64,000 nucleotides of DNA from Microbacterium paraoxydans (GCF_018224615.1 NZ_JAGTUK010000002.1:620001-684000), one strand, 5' to 3'; positions 51,886 through 63,057 are shown, counted from the first letter of the stretch. Notes: generated by a model from the letters alone, not told the origin. Numbers and translations: made by a program.

Positions 51886-53094
51886 ATGAAGGTGAACAAG
51901 AGGGGCGTGCTCGCCGCGGGCGCGCTCGCCATCGTTTCGACTCTGACGCTTGCCGGCTGCTCCACGGGGACCAGCGGCGGATCCTCTTCCGGTGGCGACA
52001 GCAGCGGCTCGCTCACCGTCTGGGTCGACGCCGAGCGAGTCGACGCTCTCCAGGGCGCGGCCGACGCATACCAGGACAAGACGGGCGTCAAGGTCGACCT
52101 GGTGGGCAAGTCCGTGGACGACATGAAGGACGACTTCATCCAGCAGGTCCCGACCGGCAAGGGGCCCGACATCGTGATGGGCGCGCACGACTGGCTCGGC
52201 GAACTGTCGACGAACGGCGTCGTCGCACCGATCGAGCTCGGCGACAGCTCGGAGGACTACCTTCCGGTGGCGCTCCAGGCCGCCACCTATGACGGCACGG
52301 TCTACATGCTCCCGTACGCGGTCGAGAACATCGCCGTGCTCCGCAACGCCGACCTCGTGCCCCAGGCCGCGACCAGCTTCGACGACATGGTGTCGAAGGG
52401 CAAGTTCGTCGTCGAGCAGGGCACCGAGGGCAACCCGTACCACCTGTACCCGTTCCAGACGGCGTTCGGCGCCCCGGTCTTCGGCACCGACGACAGCGGA
52501 AGCTACGACCCGGCAGACCTGCAGCTCGGCAGCGAGGGCGGCTTCGCCTTCGCCGACTGGCTCGCGGCCCAGGGAGCGGCAGGCACGCTCAACACCGACG
52601 TCGACGGCGAGATCGCCAAGCAGCAGTTCCTCGACGGCACCGCCGCGTTCTGGCTCACCGGTCCGTGGAACGTCGGGGCTGCCACCGACGCCGGCATCAA
52701 CGTCGCGATCGACCCGATCCCGAGCCCGACCGGCCAGACCGCTTCGCCGTTCGCGGGCGTGAAGGGCTTCTTCGTGAGCGCCGAGTCGAAGAACAAGGTC
52801 GCCGCGAACGACTTCCTCGTCAACTACATCGGCACGGAAGACGTGCAGCTCTCCCTGTTCAAGGCGGGCAACGTGCTTCCGGCGCTCACGGCGGCTGCGG
52901 ACTCCGCGGCGTCCGACCCGATCATCGCCGGCTTCCAGGCCGTCGGCGCCGACGCGGTGCCGATGCCGGCCATCCCGGCCATGGGTGCCGTGTGGCAGTA
53001 CTGGGGTGTGGCCGAGGCCGCCATCATCAACGGCGCAGACCCGAAGGCGACGTGGCAGAAGCTCGTCGACGACGTGACCGCCGCGATCAAGTAA
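51886..53094 (+). CDS. malE: maltose/maltodextrin-type ABC solute-binding lipoprotein
   Basis: A 402-residue solute-binding protein of family 1 (MalE-like). Signal peptide and lipobox TLAGC with Cys25, then a Ser/Gly linker. The body has [25 protein letters not shown] and the conserved [29 protein letters not shown] binding loop and FWLTGPWNV. It delivers maltose or maltodextrins to MalFG. GAGAGG lies 9 bases before the ATG. Operators upstream predict sugar-inducible control. Confidence 0.9.
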   Translation: MKVNKRGVLAAGALAIVSTLTLAGCSTGTSGGSSSGGDSSGSLTVWVDAERVDALQGAADAYQDKTGVKVDLVGKSVDDMKDDFIQQVPTGKGPDIVMGAHDWLGELSTNGVVAPIELGDSSEDYLPVALQAATYDGTVYMLPYAVENIAVLRNADLVPQAATSFDDMVSKGKFVVEQGTEGNPYHLYPFQTAFGAPVFGTDDSGSYDPADLQLGSEGGFAFADWLAAQGAAGTLNTDVDGEIAKQQFLDGTAAFWLTGPWNVGAATDAGINVAIDPIPSPTGQTASPFAGVKGFFVSAESKNKVAANDFLVNYIGTEDVQLSLFKAGNVLPALTAAADSAASDPIIAGFQAVGADAVPMPAIPAMGAVWQYWGVAEAAIINGADPKATWQKLVDDVTAAIK

Positions 53095-53114
53095 CACCCC
53101 TTCGGGGAATCGAC

Positions 53115-53150
53115 CCTGCCGGGGCGGGCCGTCTCGCCCGCCTCGGCAGG
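53115..53150 (+). promoter_or_regulatory. strong intercistronic hairpin between malE and malF
   Basis: CCTGCCGGGGCGGGC (53115-53129) and GCCCGCCTCGGCAGG (53136-53150) make a 15-bp stem with one G-U pair and a CGTCTC loop. A smaller CCCC-TTC-GGGG hairpin lies at 53097-53107. Such structures after binding-protein genes protect the upstream mRNA or attenuate transcription, giving more MalE than MalF. Confidence 0.7.
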
Positions 53151-53167
53151 ATCATGACGAGGACGAC

Positions 53168-54772
53168 ATGACAGACACCGAAGAGCGCACGACGCCTCCG
53201 ACCTCCCGACAGCGCCAGGCCGCTGCCATCGCGGAAGCCGCCTCCCGGCCGATCGGCTGGATGCTGCTGAAGATCCTGCTGCTGGCCATCGTCGACGCGA
53301 TCGCGGTCTACGCCGCTTTCGTGCTGTTCACGCACCGCGAATGGCTGATCCTCGGGATCGTCGTCCTGGTCACCATCCTCGTCAACTACATCTACTTCTC
53401 CCGCCGACACGTTCCGGCGAAGTATCTGACCCCGGGCATCATCTTCCTGGTCCTGTTCCAGGTCTTCACGCTGCTCTACACGGGGTACATCGGATTCACG
53501 AACTACGGCACGGGCCACAACGGCACGAAAGAACAGGCGATCTCCTCGCTGCTGGCATCCGCGCAGGAACGCGTCGAGGACTCGCCGACCTACCCGGTGA
53601 CCGTGGTCGAGCAGCTCGGCACGTACGGCTTGCTGGTGACCGACCCTGACACCGGCGATGCGCTGCTCGGCACGGCGGACGAGCCGCTCCACGAGGTCGA
53701 TGCCGAGTTCCAGGGCGGCCAGGCGATCGCCGTCGACGGCTGGACGACGCTTCCCCTCGCGACGGTGTTCAGCCTGTCAGACCAGCTGGAGCAGCTCTCG
53801 GTGCCGTTCAGCGACGACCCGAACGACGGGAGCCTCCGCGCACCGGACGGTCAGAAGGGGTACCTGTACGTCTCCACGCTCGAGTACGACGCAGAAGCCG
53901 ACACCATCACCGACACGGACACGGGAACGGTGTACCGCGATACGGGGGAGGGCGCCTTCACGGCGGAGGATGGCGAGCAGCTGCTGCCCGGGTGGCAGAC
54001 CACGGTCGGCTTCGACAACTTCGTAAGAGCCGTGACCGACTCCTCGATCCGCGGCCCGCTCATCTCGGTCACGATCTGGACGTTCGTCTTCGCCCTCGTC
54101 TCCGTCGCGTCCACCTTCTTCCTCGGGCTGCTGCTCGCCCTGGTGTTCAACAACACCCGGATGCGGTTCCGTAACGGGTACCGGATCATCCTGATCCTGC
54201 CGTACGCGTTCCCTGCGTTCCTTTCGGCCCTCGTGTGGGCCGGCATGATGAACGAGAGCTTCGGGTTCATCAACCAGGTGCTCTTCGGGGGAGCGGCGAT
54301 CCCGTGGCTCACGGATCCGACGCTGGCCAAGGTGTCCGTGCTCCTGGTGAACCTGTGGCTCGGATTCCCGTACATGTTCCTGGTGTGCATGGGCGCGCTG
54401 CAGGGCATTCCGGACGACGTCAACGAGGCGGCCGTGATGGATGGGGCGAACGCGTGGCAGATCTTCCGGCGCATCAAGCTGCCGCTGCTGCTCGTGACGG
54501 TCGCGCCGCTGCTGATCTCCTCGTTCGCGTTCAACTTCAACAACTTCAACCTGATCTACATGCTCACCAAGGGTGGACCGCGGTTCAGTGACGTCTCGAT
54601 CCCGGTCGGCCACACGGACATCCTGATCTCGATGGTCTACAAGGTGGCGTTCACCGGGCAGACCCGCGACTACGGTCTCGCTTCGGCGTTCACGATCCTG
54701 ATCTTCATCGTGGTCGCGACGATCTCGATCATCAGCTTCCGCAAGACCAAGGCTCTCGAGGAGCTGAACTGA
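53168..54772 (+). CDS. malF: maltose-type ABC permease MalF
   Basis: A 534-residue permease with the long periplasmic insert between helices typical of MalF (about residues 115-275) and about eight membrane segments. The EAA loop that contacts the ATPase is DDVNEAAVMDGANAWQIFRRIKLPLL. It pairs with MalG. The ribosome site is weak (GAGGACG), as expected after the malE hairpin. Confidence 0.92.
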   Translation: MTDTEERTTPPTSRQRQAAAIAEAASRPIGWMLLKILLLAIVDAIAVYAAFVLFTHREWLILGIVVLVTILVNYIYFSRRHVPAKYLTPGIIFLVLFQVFTLLYTGYIGFTNYGTGHNGTKEQAISSLLASAQERVEDSPTYPVTVVEQLGTYGLLVTDPDTGDALLGTADEPLHEVDAEFQGGQAIAVDGWTTLPLATVFSLSDQLEQLSVPFSDDPNDGSLRAPDGQKGYLYVSTLEYDAEADTITDTDTGTVYRDTGEGAFTAEDGEQLLPGWQTTVGFDNFVRAVTDSSIRGPLISVTIWTFVFALVSVASTFFLGLLLALVFNNTRMRFRNGYRIILILPYAFPAFLSALVWAGMMNESFGFINQVLFGGAAIPWLTDPTLAKVSVLLVNLWLGFPYMFLVCMGALQGIPDDVNEAAVMDGANAWQIFRRIKLPLLLVTVAPLLISSFAFNFNNFNLIYMLTKGGPRFSDVSIPVGHTDILISMVYKVAFTGQTRDYGLASAFTILIFIVVATISIISFRKTKALEELN

Positions 54773-54773
54773 C

Positions 54774-55676
54774 ATGAACACCAGCTCCGTGGCCACCGAG
54801 GTCCCCGTCCGCCGTCGCCGCAGCGTCGGCGCATGGTTCCGCGACACCGGGTGGCGGCACGTCGTCGCGATCGTGGTGAGCGCGTTCGCCCTCTTCCCGC
54901 TGCTCTACGTGGTGTCGGCGTCGCTGAACCCGAAGGGAACGCTGACCGGTTCGAACCAGGTGTTCTCCGCCGTCGGCATCGACAGTTACGTCCGCATCCT
55001 GAGCGACCCGCAGAACCCGTACGCGACCTGGTTCCTGAACACGCTGATCATCGCCGTGGTCACCGGTGCCGTGACGGTGTTCATCGGCGCCTGCGCGGCA
55101 TATGCGTTCTCGCGCATGCGCTTCGCCGGTCGCCGTGTGGGTCTGGTCACGATCGTCGTCGTGCAGATGTTCCCGCAGCTGCTGGCGGTCGTCGCGATCT
55201 TCCTGCTGATGTCGACCATCGGAGACTGGTTCCCGGCCATCGGCCTGAACACCCACACCGGCCTGATCCTGGTGTACCTCGGCGGCGCGCTCGGCGTGAA
55301 CACCTACCTCATGTACGGCTTCTTCAACACGATCCCCAAAGAGATCGACGAGGCGGCACGGATCGACGGGGCAGGTCACGCCCGCATCTTCTTCACGATC
55401 ATCCTGCGCCTCGTGGCGCCGATCCTCGCGGTCGTCGGCCTGCTGTCGTTCATCGGCACGGTCAACGAGTACGTCATCGCGAGCGTCATGCTCGTCGACG
55501 TCGATCAGCAGACGCTGGTCGTCGGTCTCACCAAGCTGGTCGCGAACCCGCGCTATGCGGACTGGTCGGCGTTCAGCGCGGGCGCGGTCATGGCGGCGAT
55601 CCCCGTGATGGTCCTCTTCCTGTTCCTGCAGAAGTACATCGTGGGCGGCCTCACCGCGGGCGCGACGAAGGGCTGA
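54774..55676 (+). CDS. malG: maltose-type ABC permease MalG
   Basis: A 300-residue permease with six helices and the EAA loop EIDEAARIDGAGHARIFFTIILRL. The C-terminus GGLTAGATKG is the short MalG tail that enters the ATPase in the family. It begins one base after the malF stop. No ATPase is encoded here; actinobacteria commonly use a shared MsiK for such permeases. Confidence 0.93.
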   Translation: MNTSSVATEVPVRRRRSVGAWFRDTGWRHVVAIVVSAFALFPLLYVVSASLNPKGTLTGSNQVFSAVGIDSYVRILSDPQNPYATWFLNTLIIAVVTGAVTVFIGACAAYAFSRMRFAGRRVGLVTIVVVQMFPQLLAVVAIFLLMSTIGDWFPAIGLNTHTGLILVYLGGALGVNTYLMYGFFNTIPKEIDEAARIDGAGHARIFFTIILRLVAPILAVVGLLSFIGTVNEYVIASVMLVDVDQQTLVVGLTKLVANPRYADWSAFSAGAVMAAIPVMVLFLFLQKYIVGGLTAGATKG

Positions 55677-55742
55677 GGCGGCGCGCACGCCGGATCGGCG
55701 TTGCGTCCGCGTGGTGGGCGACGCCGCGTCTAGCCTGGTGCC

Positions 55743-55895
55743 ATGGCACGGATCGGGGGTCGCAGCACCGGGATGAGCTGGGTCGCCGGCGTCCTGTGCG
55801 CGGCGGTGATCGTCGGGCTGCTCTGGCTGGCGCTGCCGATGGTCCCCGTGCTGGCCCAGGTCGCCGGGGACGCGCTGCGCTCCGCTCTTCCCTGA
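55743..55895 (+). CDS. 50-residue single-span membrane protein
   Basis: A 50-codon gene with one hydrophobic helix (about residues 13-36, VAGVLCAAVIVGLLWLALPMV) between a basic N-terminus (MARIGGRSTG) and a short polar end. TAGCCT (55731-55736) lies exactly 6 bases before the ATG, the leaderless spacing used across this window, which is the main evidence that it is expressed. It is isolated between malG and the next membrane protein. Function unknown. Confidence 0.6.
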   Translation: MARIGGRSTGMSWVAGVLCAAVIVGLLWLALPMVPVLAQVAGDALRSALP

Positions 55896-56010
55896 CACGT
55901 TCCGCGGCCTTCCCTCGACACCGACCAGGCGACACGTCGGCACGCCTCCGAGAGCGCTCGGACGGGCGGCGGTAGCCTCACACTGCACACATCGATGAGA
56001 GGCGCACCCC

Positions 56011-57102
56011 ATGAGTGATCCCGAGGCTCGTCAGCCCGAGAAGTCGAACGACGTCGACGACGTCGTCGGCAGCGCGAACGCCGGTCTCGATGCTGCGGCC
56101 GCAGCCCGAGCGGACGTCCCCGGCTCCTCGGATTCCGAGACCGCCCCCGGTGACGGCGCTGAGCGTCGCGAGCCGGCGGTCGACCCCGACCTGGCTGCCT
56201 TCGAGGCGGCGGAGCGCGACCACCCAGGAACCTTCACGTCGTCCGCAGCCTCCGCGACCGCGTCGAGCGACGGCGACGACGGTGCGCAGCGTCGTGTCGA
56301 CGAGCACACCGCTCACGACCGGACGGTCGACGACCGTCCGGAAGACGACCACGTCGCCCGCGACCAGGTCGGCGGTTCGGGAGCGACGGCTGCCTTCGCC
56401 GCCCCGGCTGCCACGGCCTCCTACCCCCGGCATGAGGAGTCGTCGATGGCGGACAGCGCCTACGCGTCCCACGCCGACGACGCCGACACCCGCATCGTCC
56501 CCTCCGAGCCTGCGCTGGGCGGAGCCGGTGTGCAGCCGCAGCCGATCTTCGTGCAGGCCCCCGAGCCTCCTCGCGACCGCGGCAACCGCGGAACGGCCGG
56601 CGCGATCGGCCTGCTCGCGACCCTGGCCTTCGCGATCCTGTACCTCGCCACGACCATCGGCCTTCGTGCCATCGCCGGTGAGATCACGGGCGAGAACATC
56701 GGCGAGGCTCTCGTGGCACCGCTGCTCACCTGGGGCTTCTGGACCCCGGTGGTCGTGTTCTTCCTCGGCTTCTGGCTGCTCGGTGCCATCATCAACCGCG
56801 GCCGCTGGGGGCTCTGGGTGGTCTTCGGCATCATCGTCGGCCTGATCGCGTACGCGGGGCACATTCTCGGGCAGCTGTTCGAAGCGCCGTTCTGGAAGCT
56901 CACCGCGTCGCAGGGGCTCGAGCTGGTGGGGGAGCAGCTCCTCGCTCCCCTGGCCATCGCCGCTTTCGTGTTCGCCCGTGAACTCACCATCTGGTTCGGC
57001 GCCTGGGTCGCCCGCAGCGGTGCCCGCAAGAACGAACTGAACGCCGAGGCGCAGCGCGAGTACGAGCGCACGCTCGAAGCCGGCCCGACTCTGGCGAGGT
57101 AG
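56011..57102 (+). CDS. four-helix membrane protein with disordered acidic N-terminus
   Basis: A 363-residue protein. Residues 1-195 are low-complexity, acidic and rich in Ala, Asp and Ser (disordered), then four helices follow (about 205-230, 243-268, 272-298, 305-330). No family recognised; the actinobacterial pattern of a disordered cytoplasmic head and a small membrane bundle is common. GAGAGG precedes the ATG. Ends with a strong terminator overlapping the next gene's leader. Confidence 0.75.
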   Translation: MSDPEARQPEKSNDVDDVVGSANAGLDAAAAARADVPGSSDSETAPGDGAERREPAVDPDLAAFEAAERDHPGTFTSSAASATASSDGDDGAQRRVDEHTAHDRTVDDRPEDDHVARDQVGGSGATAAFAAPAATASYPRHEESSMADSAYASHADDADTRIVPSEPALGGAGVQPQPIFVQAPEPPRDRGNRGTAGAIGLLATLAFAILYLATTIGLRAIAGEITGENIGEALVAPLLTWGFWTPVVVFFLGFWLLGAIINRGRWGLWVVFGIIVGLIAYAGHILGQLFEAPFWKLTASQGLELVGEQLLAPLAIAAFVFARELTIWFGAWVARSGARKNELNAEAQREYERTLEAGPTLAR

Positions 57103-57122
57103 TCACGCACTCCACCACGCAG

Positions 57123-57152
57123 AACCCCCGCGGGCCCGAGTCCGCGGGGGTT
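57123..57152 (+). terminator. rho-independent terminator
   Basis: AACCCCCGCGG (57123-57133) and CCGCGGGGGTT (57142-57152) form a perfect 11-bp stem followed by TTTC, a convincing intrinsic terminator 20 bases after the membrane-protein stop. The next gene begins only 16 bases later. Confidence 0.8.
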
Positions 57153-57167
57153 TCGGCTGTCCTCGCC

Positions 57168-57602
57168 GTGGTGCTCGCCTCGATCGGGTTCTTCGCCCTC
57201 GCGGTTTTCGGGCTGGGTGCGCTGAGCGTGGCGACGGATCGCGACATCATCGCCGTGGAAGGCCTGGGCCAGGCTCCCGGCGTCGCGGGCATGATCCTGG
57301 CGGTCGCCACCTTCGCGCTCTCTCTCGGCGCGACGTTGCGACGACCGCGCCCCTCGTTCGGCTCCGCGCTGGTGATCGCGCTCGTCACGGCCCTCCTGCA
57401 TCTCGCAACCGTGTGGCTCGCTGTGCTCGCTGCCTCGGGCGACCTCGTCATCGCGACGGTGGTGGCGGGCGACCTCGTGCGGGGCGGTGCGAGTGCGGTG
57501 ATCGTGGTGGCAGCGGCCGTTGCGGGGTGGAGCGGGATCGCCCTCCGCCGCACGCGCAGCGGACGTCCGCGCTGGCCGTGGGAGCGCGACGAGGGGGAGT
57601 GA
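57168..57602 (+). CDS. four-helix small membrane protein
   Basis: A 144-residue hydrophobic protein with four predicted helices (about 2-24, 38-56, 65-90, 95-122) and a basic C-terminus (RRTRSGRPRWPWERDEGE). The open frame continues upstream through a terminator hairpin with protein-like sequence (NPRGPESAGVSAVLAV) but no ATG, GTG or TTG codon, so GTG 57168 is the only usable start and its ribosome site is poor. Confidence in the exact start is low. Confidence 0.6.
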   Translation: MVLASIGFFALAVFGLGALSVATDRDIIAVEGLGQAPGVAGMILAVATFALSLGATLRRPRPSFGSALVIALVTALLHLATVWLAVLAASGDLVIATVVAGDLVRGGASAVIVVAAAVAGWSGIALRRTRSGRPRWPWERDEGE

Positions 57603-57649
57603 CGCCGGAAATCTGCGTGTCAGGGTGCGACGCGCCGTACGCTGGTGTG

Positions 57650-58297
57650 GTGGAGCGCTCACTGGAGACGCAGGTGGACCAGGCCGTCGAGGCGTGGCTG
57701 CGCTGGGTGCCGCGCTGGGAGCCGGCCACCCACCGCGGCAGGGTAGCGCCGTGTCGACGCTGTCTCGGTTCGCCCATCCTCGCCGCGGCAGGCATCGCCG
57801 GCAATACGCCGCATGGCGTGCAGCACGGTCTGTCGACGCGCATCAAGACGATCGTCGATCACGCTGTCGCGGAGTACACGGCGCGCAATCTGCCGATGCT
57901 CCAGCGTGAGCTCGACCATCAGGCCGCCAGGAACCGGGCCCGCAGCTACCGTCCGACGGAGGATCTGGCCCCGGAGTTCGAGGGTATGCCGCTGGATCCC
58001 GAGCCCGTCCCCGGTGCGCCGTTCCTGTTCACCATCGCCGGGCTCGCCGACGATTCCGCCGCGGAGCTCCCGCCGCTGCCTCCCCTGTCGGAGGAGGCGA
58101 AGATCGCGCTGCGGCAGGAGGTGGCACTCGCCGACGAGTACGCCAACCTCATCGGCCGCGAGATCTGTGGCCTGCTGCTGCGTCACCGCGTGCAGATCCA
58201 GGCCGCCGTGTCGCAGCATGTGGAGCCGCAGATCGAGGCGATGCTCGCCGAGCTGACCGAGTCGCTGGACTCGCCGTTCGGTCCTGACGCTTCTTGA
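57650..58297 (+). CDS. hypothetical protein with one CxxC pair
   Basis: A 215-residue protein, soluble, rich in charged helices; one PCRRC pair near residue 34 could bind metal. The C-terminal half is helical (LSEEAKIALRQEVALADEYANLIGREIC). No family recognised. GTG 57650 has TACGCT (57638-57643) 6 bases upstream: leaderless. Lies immediately before the str operon but is not part of it. Confidence 0.72.
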   Translation: MERSLETQVDQAVEAWLRWVPRWEPATHRGRVAPCRRCLGSPILAAAGIAGNTPHGVQHGLSTRIKTIVDHAVAEYTARNLPMLQRELDHQAARNRARSYRPTEDLAPEFEGMPLDPEPVPGAPFLFTIAGLADDSAAELPPLPPLSEEAKIALRQEVALADEYANLIGREICGLLLRHRVQIQAAVSQHVEPQIEAMLAELTESLDSPFGPDAS

Positions 58298-58318
58298 GCC
58301 GCTGCCGCCCGCGCTCAT

Positions 58319-58348
58319 TTGACCGGGTTGGTTACGCGGCATTACACT
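58319..58348 (+). promoter_or_regulatory. str operon promoter
   Basis: TTGACC (58319-58324), an 18-base spacer and TACACT (58343-58348) form a strong sigma-A-type promoter for rpsL. The leader to the GTG is about 160 bases and contains an imperfect stem (CCCACC near 58412 with GGTGGG near 58463, enclosing CCGG-TT-CCGG); no leader peptide is seen. Confidence 0.75.
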
Positions 58349-58515
58349 TGATCAGGTGTGTGCACGTCCTACGTGTGCGCGCTGGGCGTCGGCCCCCTGC
58401 CGGTCCGCCCCCACGGCATACCCACCACACCAAAAGTCCGCCGGTTCCGGCGTGCCGGTGGGTCATGATGTGAAACCCATCACGCTGTCACCGTGCAGCA
58501 CTATGAGGAGAGAAC

Positions 58516-58884
58516 GTGCCAACCATTCAGCAGTTGGTTCGCAAGGGTCGCACGCCCAAGGTCTCGAAGACCAAGGCGCCCGCGCTCAAGTCGAACCCGC
58601 AGCAGGCCGGGGTCTGCACCCGCGTCTACACCACCACCCCCAAGAAGCCGAACTCGGCGATGCGCAAGGTCGCTCGTGTGAAGCTCCGCAACGGGACCGA
58701 GGTCACCGCCTACATCCCCGGTGAGGGCCACAACCTGCAGGAGCACTCGCTGGTGCTCGTCCGCGGCGGTCGTGTGAAGGACCTCCCCGGTGTGCGCTAC
58801 AAGATCGTCCGTGGTGCCCTGGACACCCAGGCCGTCAAGAACCGTAAGCAGGCTCGTTCCCGCTACGGCGCGAAGAAGGGTTGA
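58516..58884 (+). CDS. rpsL: 30S ribosomal protein S12
   Basis: A 122-residue S12 with the conserved LVRKGR start, [19 protein letters not shown] and [15 protein letters not shown]. Lys43 and Lys88, the positions altered in streptomycin-resistant mutants of other bacteria, are wild type. AGGAG lies 5 bases before GTG 58516. First gene of the str operon. Confidence 0.98.
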   Translation: MPTIQQLVRKGRTPKVSKTKAPALKSNPQQAGVCTRVYTTTPKKPNSAMRKVARVKLRNGTEVTAYIPGEGHNLQEHSLVLVRGGRVKDLPGVRYKIVRGALDTQAVKNRKQARSRYGAKKG

Positions 58885-58889
58885 GTTAG

Positions 58890-59360
58890 ATGCCTCGTAA
58901 GGGTCCCGCCCCGAAGCGCCCCGTCGTCAACGACCCGGTCTACGGCGCACCGATCGTCACCTCGCTGGTGAACAAGATCCTCGTCGACGGCAAGAAGTCG
59001 CTGGCCGAGTCGATCGTCTACGGCGCCCTCCGCGGCGTCGAGGCGAAGAACGGTCAGGACGCTGTCGCCACGCTGAAGAAGGCGCTCGACAACGTGCGCC
59101 CCACCCTCGAGGTCCGCAGCCGCCGCGTCGGTGGCTCGACCTACCAGGTTCCGGTCGAGGTCAAGCCGCACCGTGCGAACACCCTCGCGCTGCGCTGGCT
59201 CGTGAGCTACGCGAAGGGTCGTCGTGAGAAGACGATGACCGAGCGTCTGCAGAACGAGATCCTCGACGCGTCGAACGGTCTCGGTGCTGCGGTCAAGCGC
59301 CGTGAGGACACGCACAAGATGGCCGAGTCGAACCGCGCGTTCGCTCACTACCGCTGGTAA
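58890..59360 (+). CDS. rpsG: 30S ribosomal protein S7
   Basis: A 156-residue S7: [36 protein letters not shown] and the C-terminal [20 protein letters not shown] are invariant features. Assembles the 30S head. Five bases after rpsL, so cotranscribed. Confidence 0.98.
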   Translation: MPRKGPAPKRPVVNDPVYGAPIVTSLVNKILVDGKKSLAESIVYGALRGVEAKNGQDAVATLKKALDNVRPTLEVRSRRVGGSTYQVPVEVKPHRANTLALRWLVSYAKGRREKTMTERLQNEILDASNGLGAAVKRREDTHKMAESNRAFAHYRW

Positions 59361-59447
59361 TCAGCTTCGCCCGCCCCGTGGCCGATCGCCCGGGGCGGGC
59401 ACCCCACTCTTCGCAGTACGACTGCTCCAAAAGATAAGGACACTCCT

Positions 59448-61562
59448 GTGGCACAAGACGTGCTCACGGACCTGAGCAAGGTCCGCAACATCGGCATCAT
59501 GGCGCACATCGATGCCGGCAAGACCACGACGACCGAGCGCATCCTGTTCTACACGGGCGTCAACCACAAGCTCGGCGAGACGCACGACGGCGCCTCGACC
59601 ACCGACTGGATGGAGCAGGAGAAGGAGCGCGGCATCACGATCACGTCGGCCGCCGTGACCTGCTTCTGGAACAAGAACCAGATCAACATCATCGACACCC
59701 CCGGTCACGTGGACTTCACGGTCGAGGTGGAGCGCTCGCTCCGCGTCCTCGACGGTGCGGTCGCCGTGTTCGACGGCAAGGAGGGCGTCGAGCCCCAGTC
59801 CGAGACCGTGTGGCGTCAGGCCGACAAGTACAACGTGCCCCGCATCTGCTTCGTCAACAAGATGGACAAGCTCGGCGCGGACTTCTACTTCACGGTCGAC
59901 ACCATCGTGAACCGCCTGGGTGCCAAGCCGCTCGTGCTGCAGCTCCCGATCGGTGCCGAGAACGACTTCGTCGGCGTGATCGACCTCATCGAGATGCGTG
60001 CGCTGGTCTGGCCCGGCGACGCCAAGGGTGACGTGACCATGGGTGCCTCGTACGAGGTGCAGGAGATCCCGGCCGACCTCAAGGACAAGGCCGAGGAGTA
60101 CCGCCAGCAGCTGCTGGAGACGGTCGCCGAGACCGACGAGGAGCTTCTGGAGAAGTTCTTCGGCGGCGAGGAGCTGACGGTCGCGGAGATCAAGGGCGCC
60201 ATCCGCAAGATGGTCATCGCCAGCGAGATCTACCCGGTCCTGTGCGGTTCGGCGTTCAAGAACCGTGGTGTGCAGCCGATGCTGGACGCCGTCGTCGACT
60301 ACCTCCCGTCCCCGCTGGACGTGCCCGCCATCGAGGCGCACGACCCGAAGGACGAGGAGAAGATCATCGAGCGTCACCCCGACGCGAAGGACCCGTTCGC
60401 GGCTCTGGCCTTCAAGGTCGCCGTGCACCCGTTCTTCGGTCGCCTGACGTACGTGCGCGTGTACTCGGGTGAGCTCGAGTCGGGCGCTCAGGTCATCAAC
60501 TCGACCAAGGGCAAGAAGGAGCGCATCGGGAAGATCTTCCAGATGCACGCCAACAAGGAGAACCCGGTCGACAAGCTGACCGCCGGCAACATCTACGCCG
60601 TGATCGGCCTGAAGGACACCACCACCGGTGACACCCTCGCCGACCCGCAGCAGCCGGTCGTTCTCGAGTCGATGACGTTCCCGGAGCCGGTGATCGAGGT
60701 CGCCATCGAGCCGAAGACCAAGGCCGACCAGGAGAAGCTGGGTCTCGCGATCCAGAAGCTCGCTGAGGAGGACCCGACCTTCCGCACGGAGCTCAACCCC
60801 GAGACCGGTCAGACGACCATCAAGGGCATGGGCGAGCTCCACCTCGACATCCTCGTGGACCGCATGAAGCGCGAGTTCCGCGTCGAGGCGAACGTCGGCA
60901 AGCCGCAGGTGGCGTACCGCGAGACGATCCGCAAGGCCGTCGAGAAGCACGACTACACGCACAAGAAGCAGACCGGTGGTTCGGGTCAGTTCGCGAAGAT
61001 CCAGTTCAACATCGAGCCGCTCGAGCTCGATGCGGAGAAGACGTACGAATTCGTCAACGCCGTCACCGGTGGGCGCGTGCCTCGTGAGTACATCCCTTCG
61101 GTCGACGCTGGCTTCCAGGACGCGATGAACGTCGGTGTGCTGGCGGGTTACCCGATGGTCGGTGTCAAGGCGACGCTGGTCGACGGTGCTGCGCACGATG
61201 TCGACTCCTCGGAGATGGCGTTCAAGATCGCGGGCTCCATGGGCTTCAAGGAGGCCGCTCGTCGCGCCAACCCCGTGCTGCTCGAGCCGCTGATGGCCGT
61301 CGAGGTCCGTACTCCCGAGGAGTACATGGGCGACGTCATCGGCGACCTGAACTCGCGTCGTGGCCAGATCCAGTCGATGGAGGACGCTGCCGGCGTCAAG
61401 GTCGTGCGTGCCGCGGTGCCGCTGTCCGAGATGTTCGGCTACATCGGCGACCTGCGTTCCAAGACCTCGGGTCGCGCCGTCTACTCCATGGAGTTCGACA
61501 GCTACGCCGAGGTCCCGCGCGCCGTGGCCGACGAGATCGTCCAGAAGGCCAAGGGCGAGTAA
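59448..61562 (+). CDS. fusA: elongation factor G
   Basis: A 704-residue translocase. G1 [15 protein letters not shown]3 [17 protein letters not shown]4 [10 protein letters not shown]; domain IV and V follow with the conserved [15 protein letters not shown] and [32 protein letters not shown] lies 7 bases before GTG 59448. Third gene of the str operon; the 87-base gap after rpsG contains a GC-rich CCCGGGGCGGGC element that may be a weak hairpin. Confidence 0.98.
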   Translation: MAQDVLTDLSKVRNIGIMAHIDAGKTTTTERILFYTGVNHKLGETHDGASTTDWMEQEKERGITITSAAVTCFWNKNQINIIDTPGHVDFTVEVERSLRVLDGAVAVFDGKEGVEPQSETVWRQADKYNVPRICFVNKMDKLGADFYFTVDTIVNRLGAKPLVLQLPIGAENDFVGVIDLIEMRALVWPGDAKGDVTMGASYEVQEIPADLKDKAEEYRQQLLETVAETDEELLEKFFGGEELTVAEIKGAIRKMVIASEIYPVLCGSAFKNRGVQPMLDAVVDYLPSPLDVPAIEAHDPKDEEKIIERHPDAKDPFAALAFKVAVHPFFGRLTYVRVYSGELESGAQVINSTKGKKERIGKIFQMHANKENPVDKLTAGNIYAVIGLKDTTTGDTLADPQQPVVLESMTFPEPVIEVAIEPKTKADQEKLGLAIQKLAEEDPTFRTELNPETGQTTIKGMGELHLDILVDRMKREFRVEANVGKPQVAYRETIRKAVEKHDYTHKKQTGGSGQFAKIQFNIEPLELDAEKTYEFVNAVTGGRVPREYIPSVDAGFQDAMNVGVLAGYPMVGVKATLVDGAAHDVDSSEMAFKIAGSMGFKEAARRANPVLLEPLMAVEVRTPEEYMGDVIGDLNSRRGQIQSMEDAAGVKVVRAAVPLSEMFGYIGDLRSKTSGRAVYSMEFDSYAEVPRAVADEIVQKAKGE

Positions 61563-61567
61563 CACTT

Positions 61568-61600
61568 CCTGGGAACAGGGCCATCGGTCCTGTTCCCAGG
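61568..61600 (+). terminator. fusA-tuf intercistronic hairpin
   Basis: CCTGGGAACAGG (61568-61579) and CCTGTTCCCAGG (61589-61600) form a perfect 12-bp stem just after the fusA stop; no T-tract follows. Partial termination is likely. A separate tuf promoter is suggested by TAAACT (61630-61635), whose -35 is not clear. Confidence 0.65.
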
Positions 61601-61710
61601 TCACCTACAACTTCACATTCCCTCTCTACTAAACTGAGAACCTAACCCGTAGAGAACCGGTCGCAAACCAGTGCCCGGCACCTCTACAACGACGTCCTGA
61701 GGAGGACCCA

Positions 61711-62904
<1,194 letters not shown>

Positions 62905-62920
62905 GCAGCTGCTTCCTCGC

Positions 62921-62952
62921 AGAGGGGTCGGACCTTCGGGTCCGGCCCCTCT
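62921..62952 (+). terminator. tuf terminator
   Basis: AGAGGGGTCGGACC (62921-62934) and GGTCCGGCCCCTCT (62939-62952) form a 14-bp stem with one G-U pair and a TTCG loop, followed by GTCGTTTT. A strong rho-independent terminator ending the str operon. Confidence 0.9.
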
Positions 62953-63057
62953 GTCGTTTTCCACGCCGTGCGGAGGGTTTCGCCGGCGGTGGCGGCGATG
63001 CACAATGAGTGTGTCCGGCCTGATCGGCCGGGCATCCACACCTCCGAAGGGGAACAC

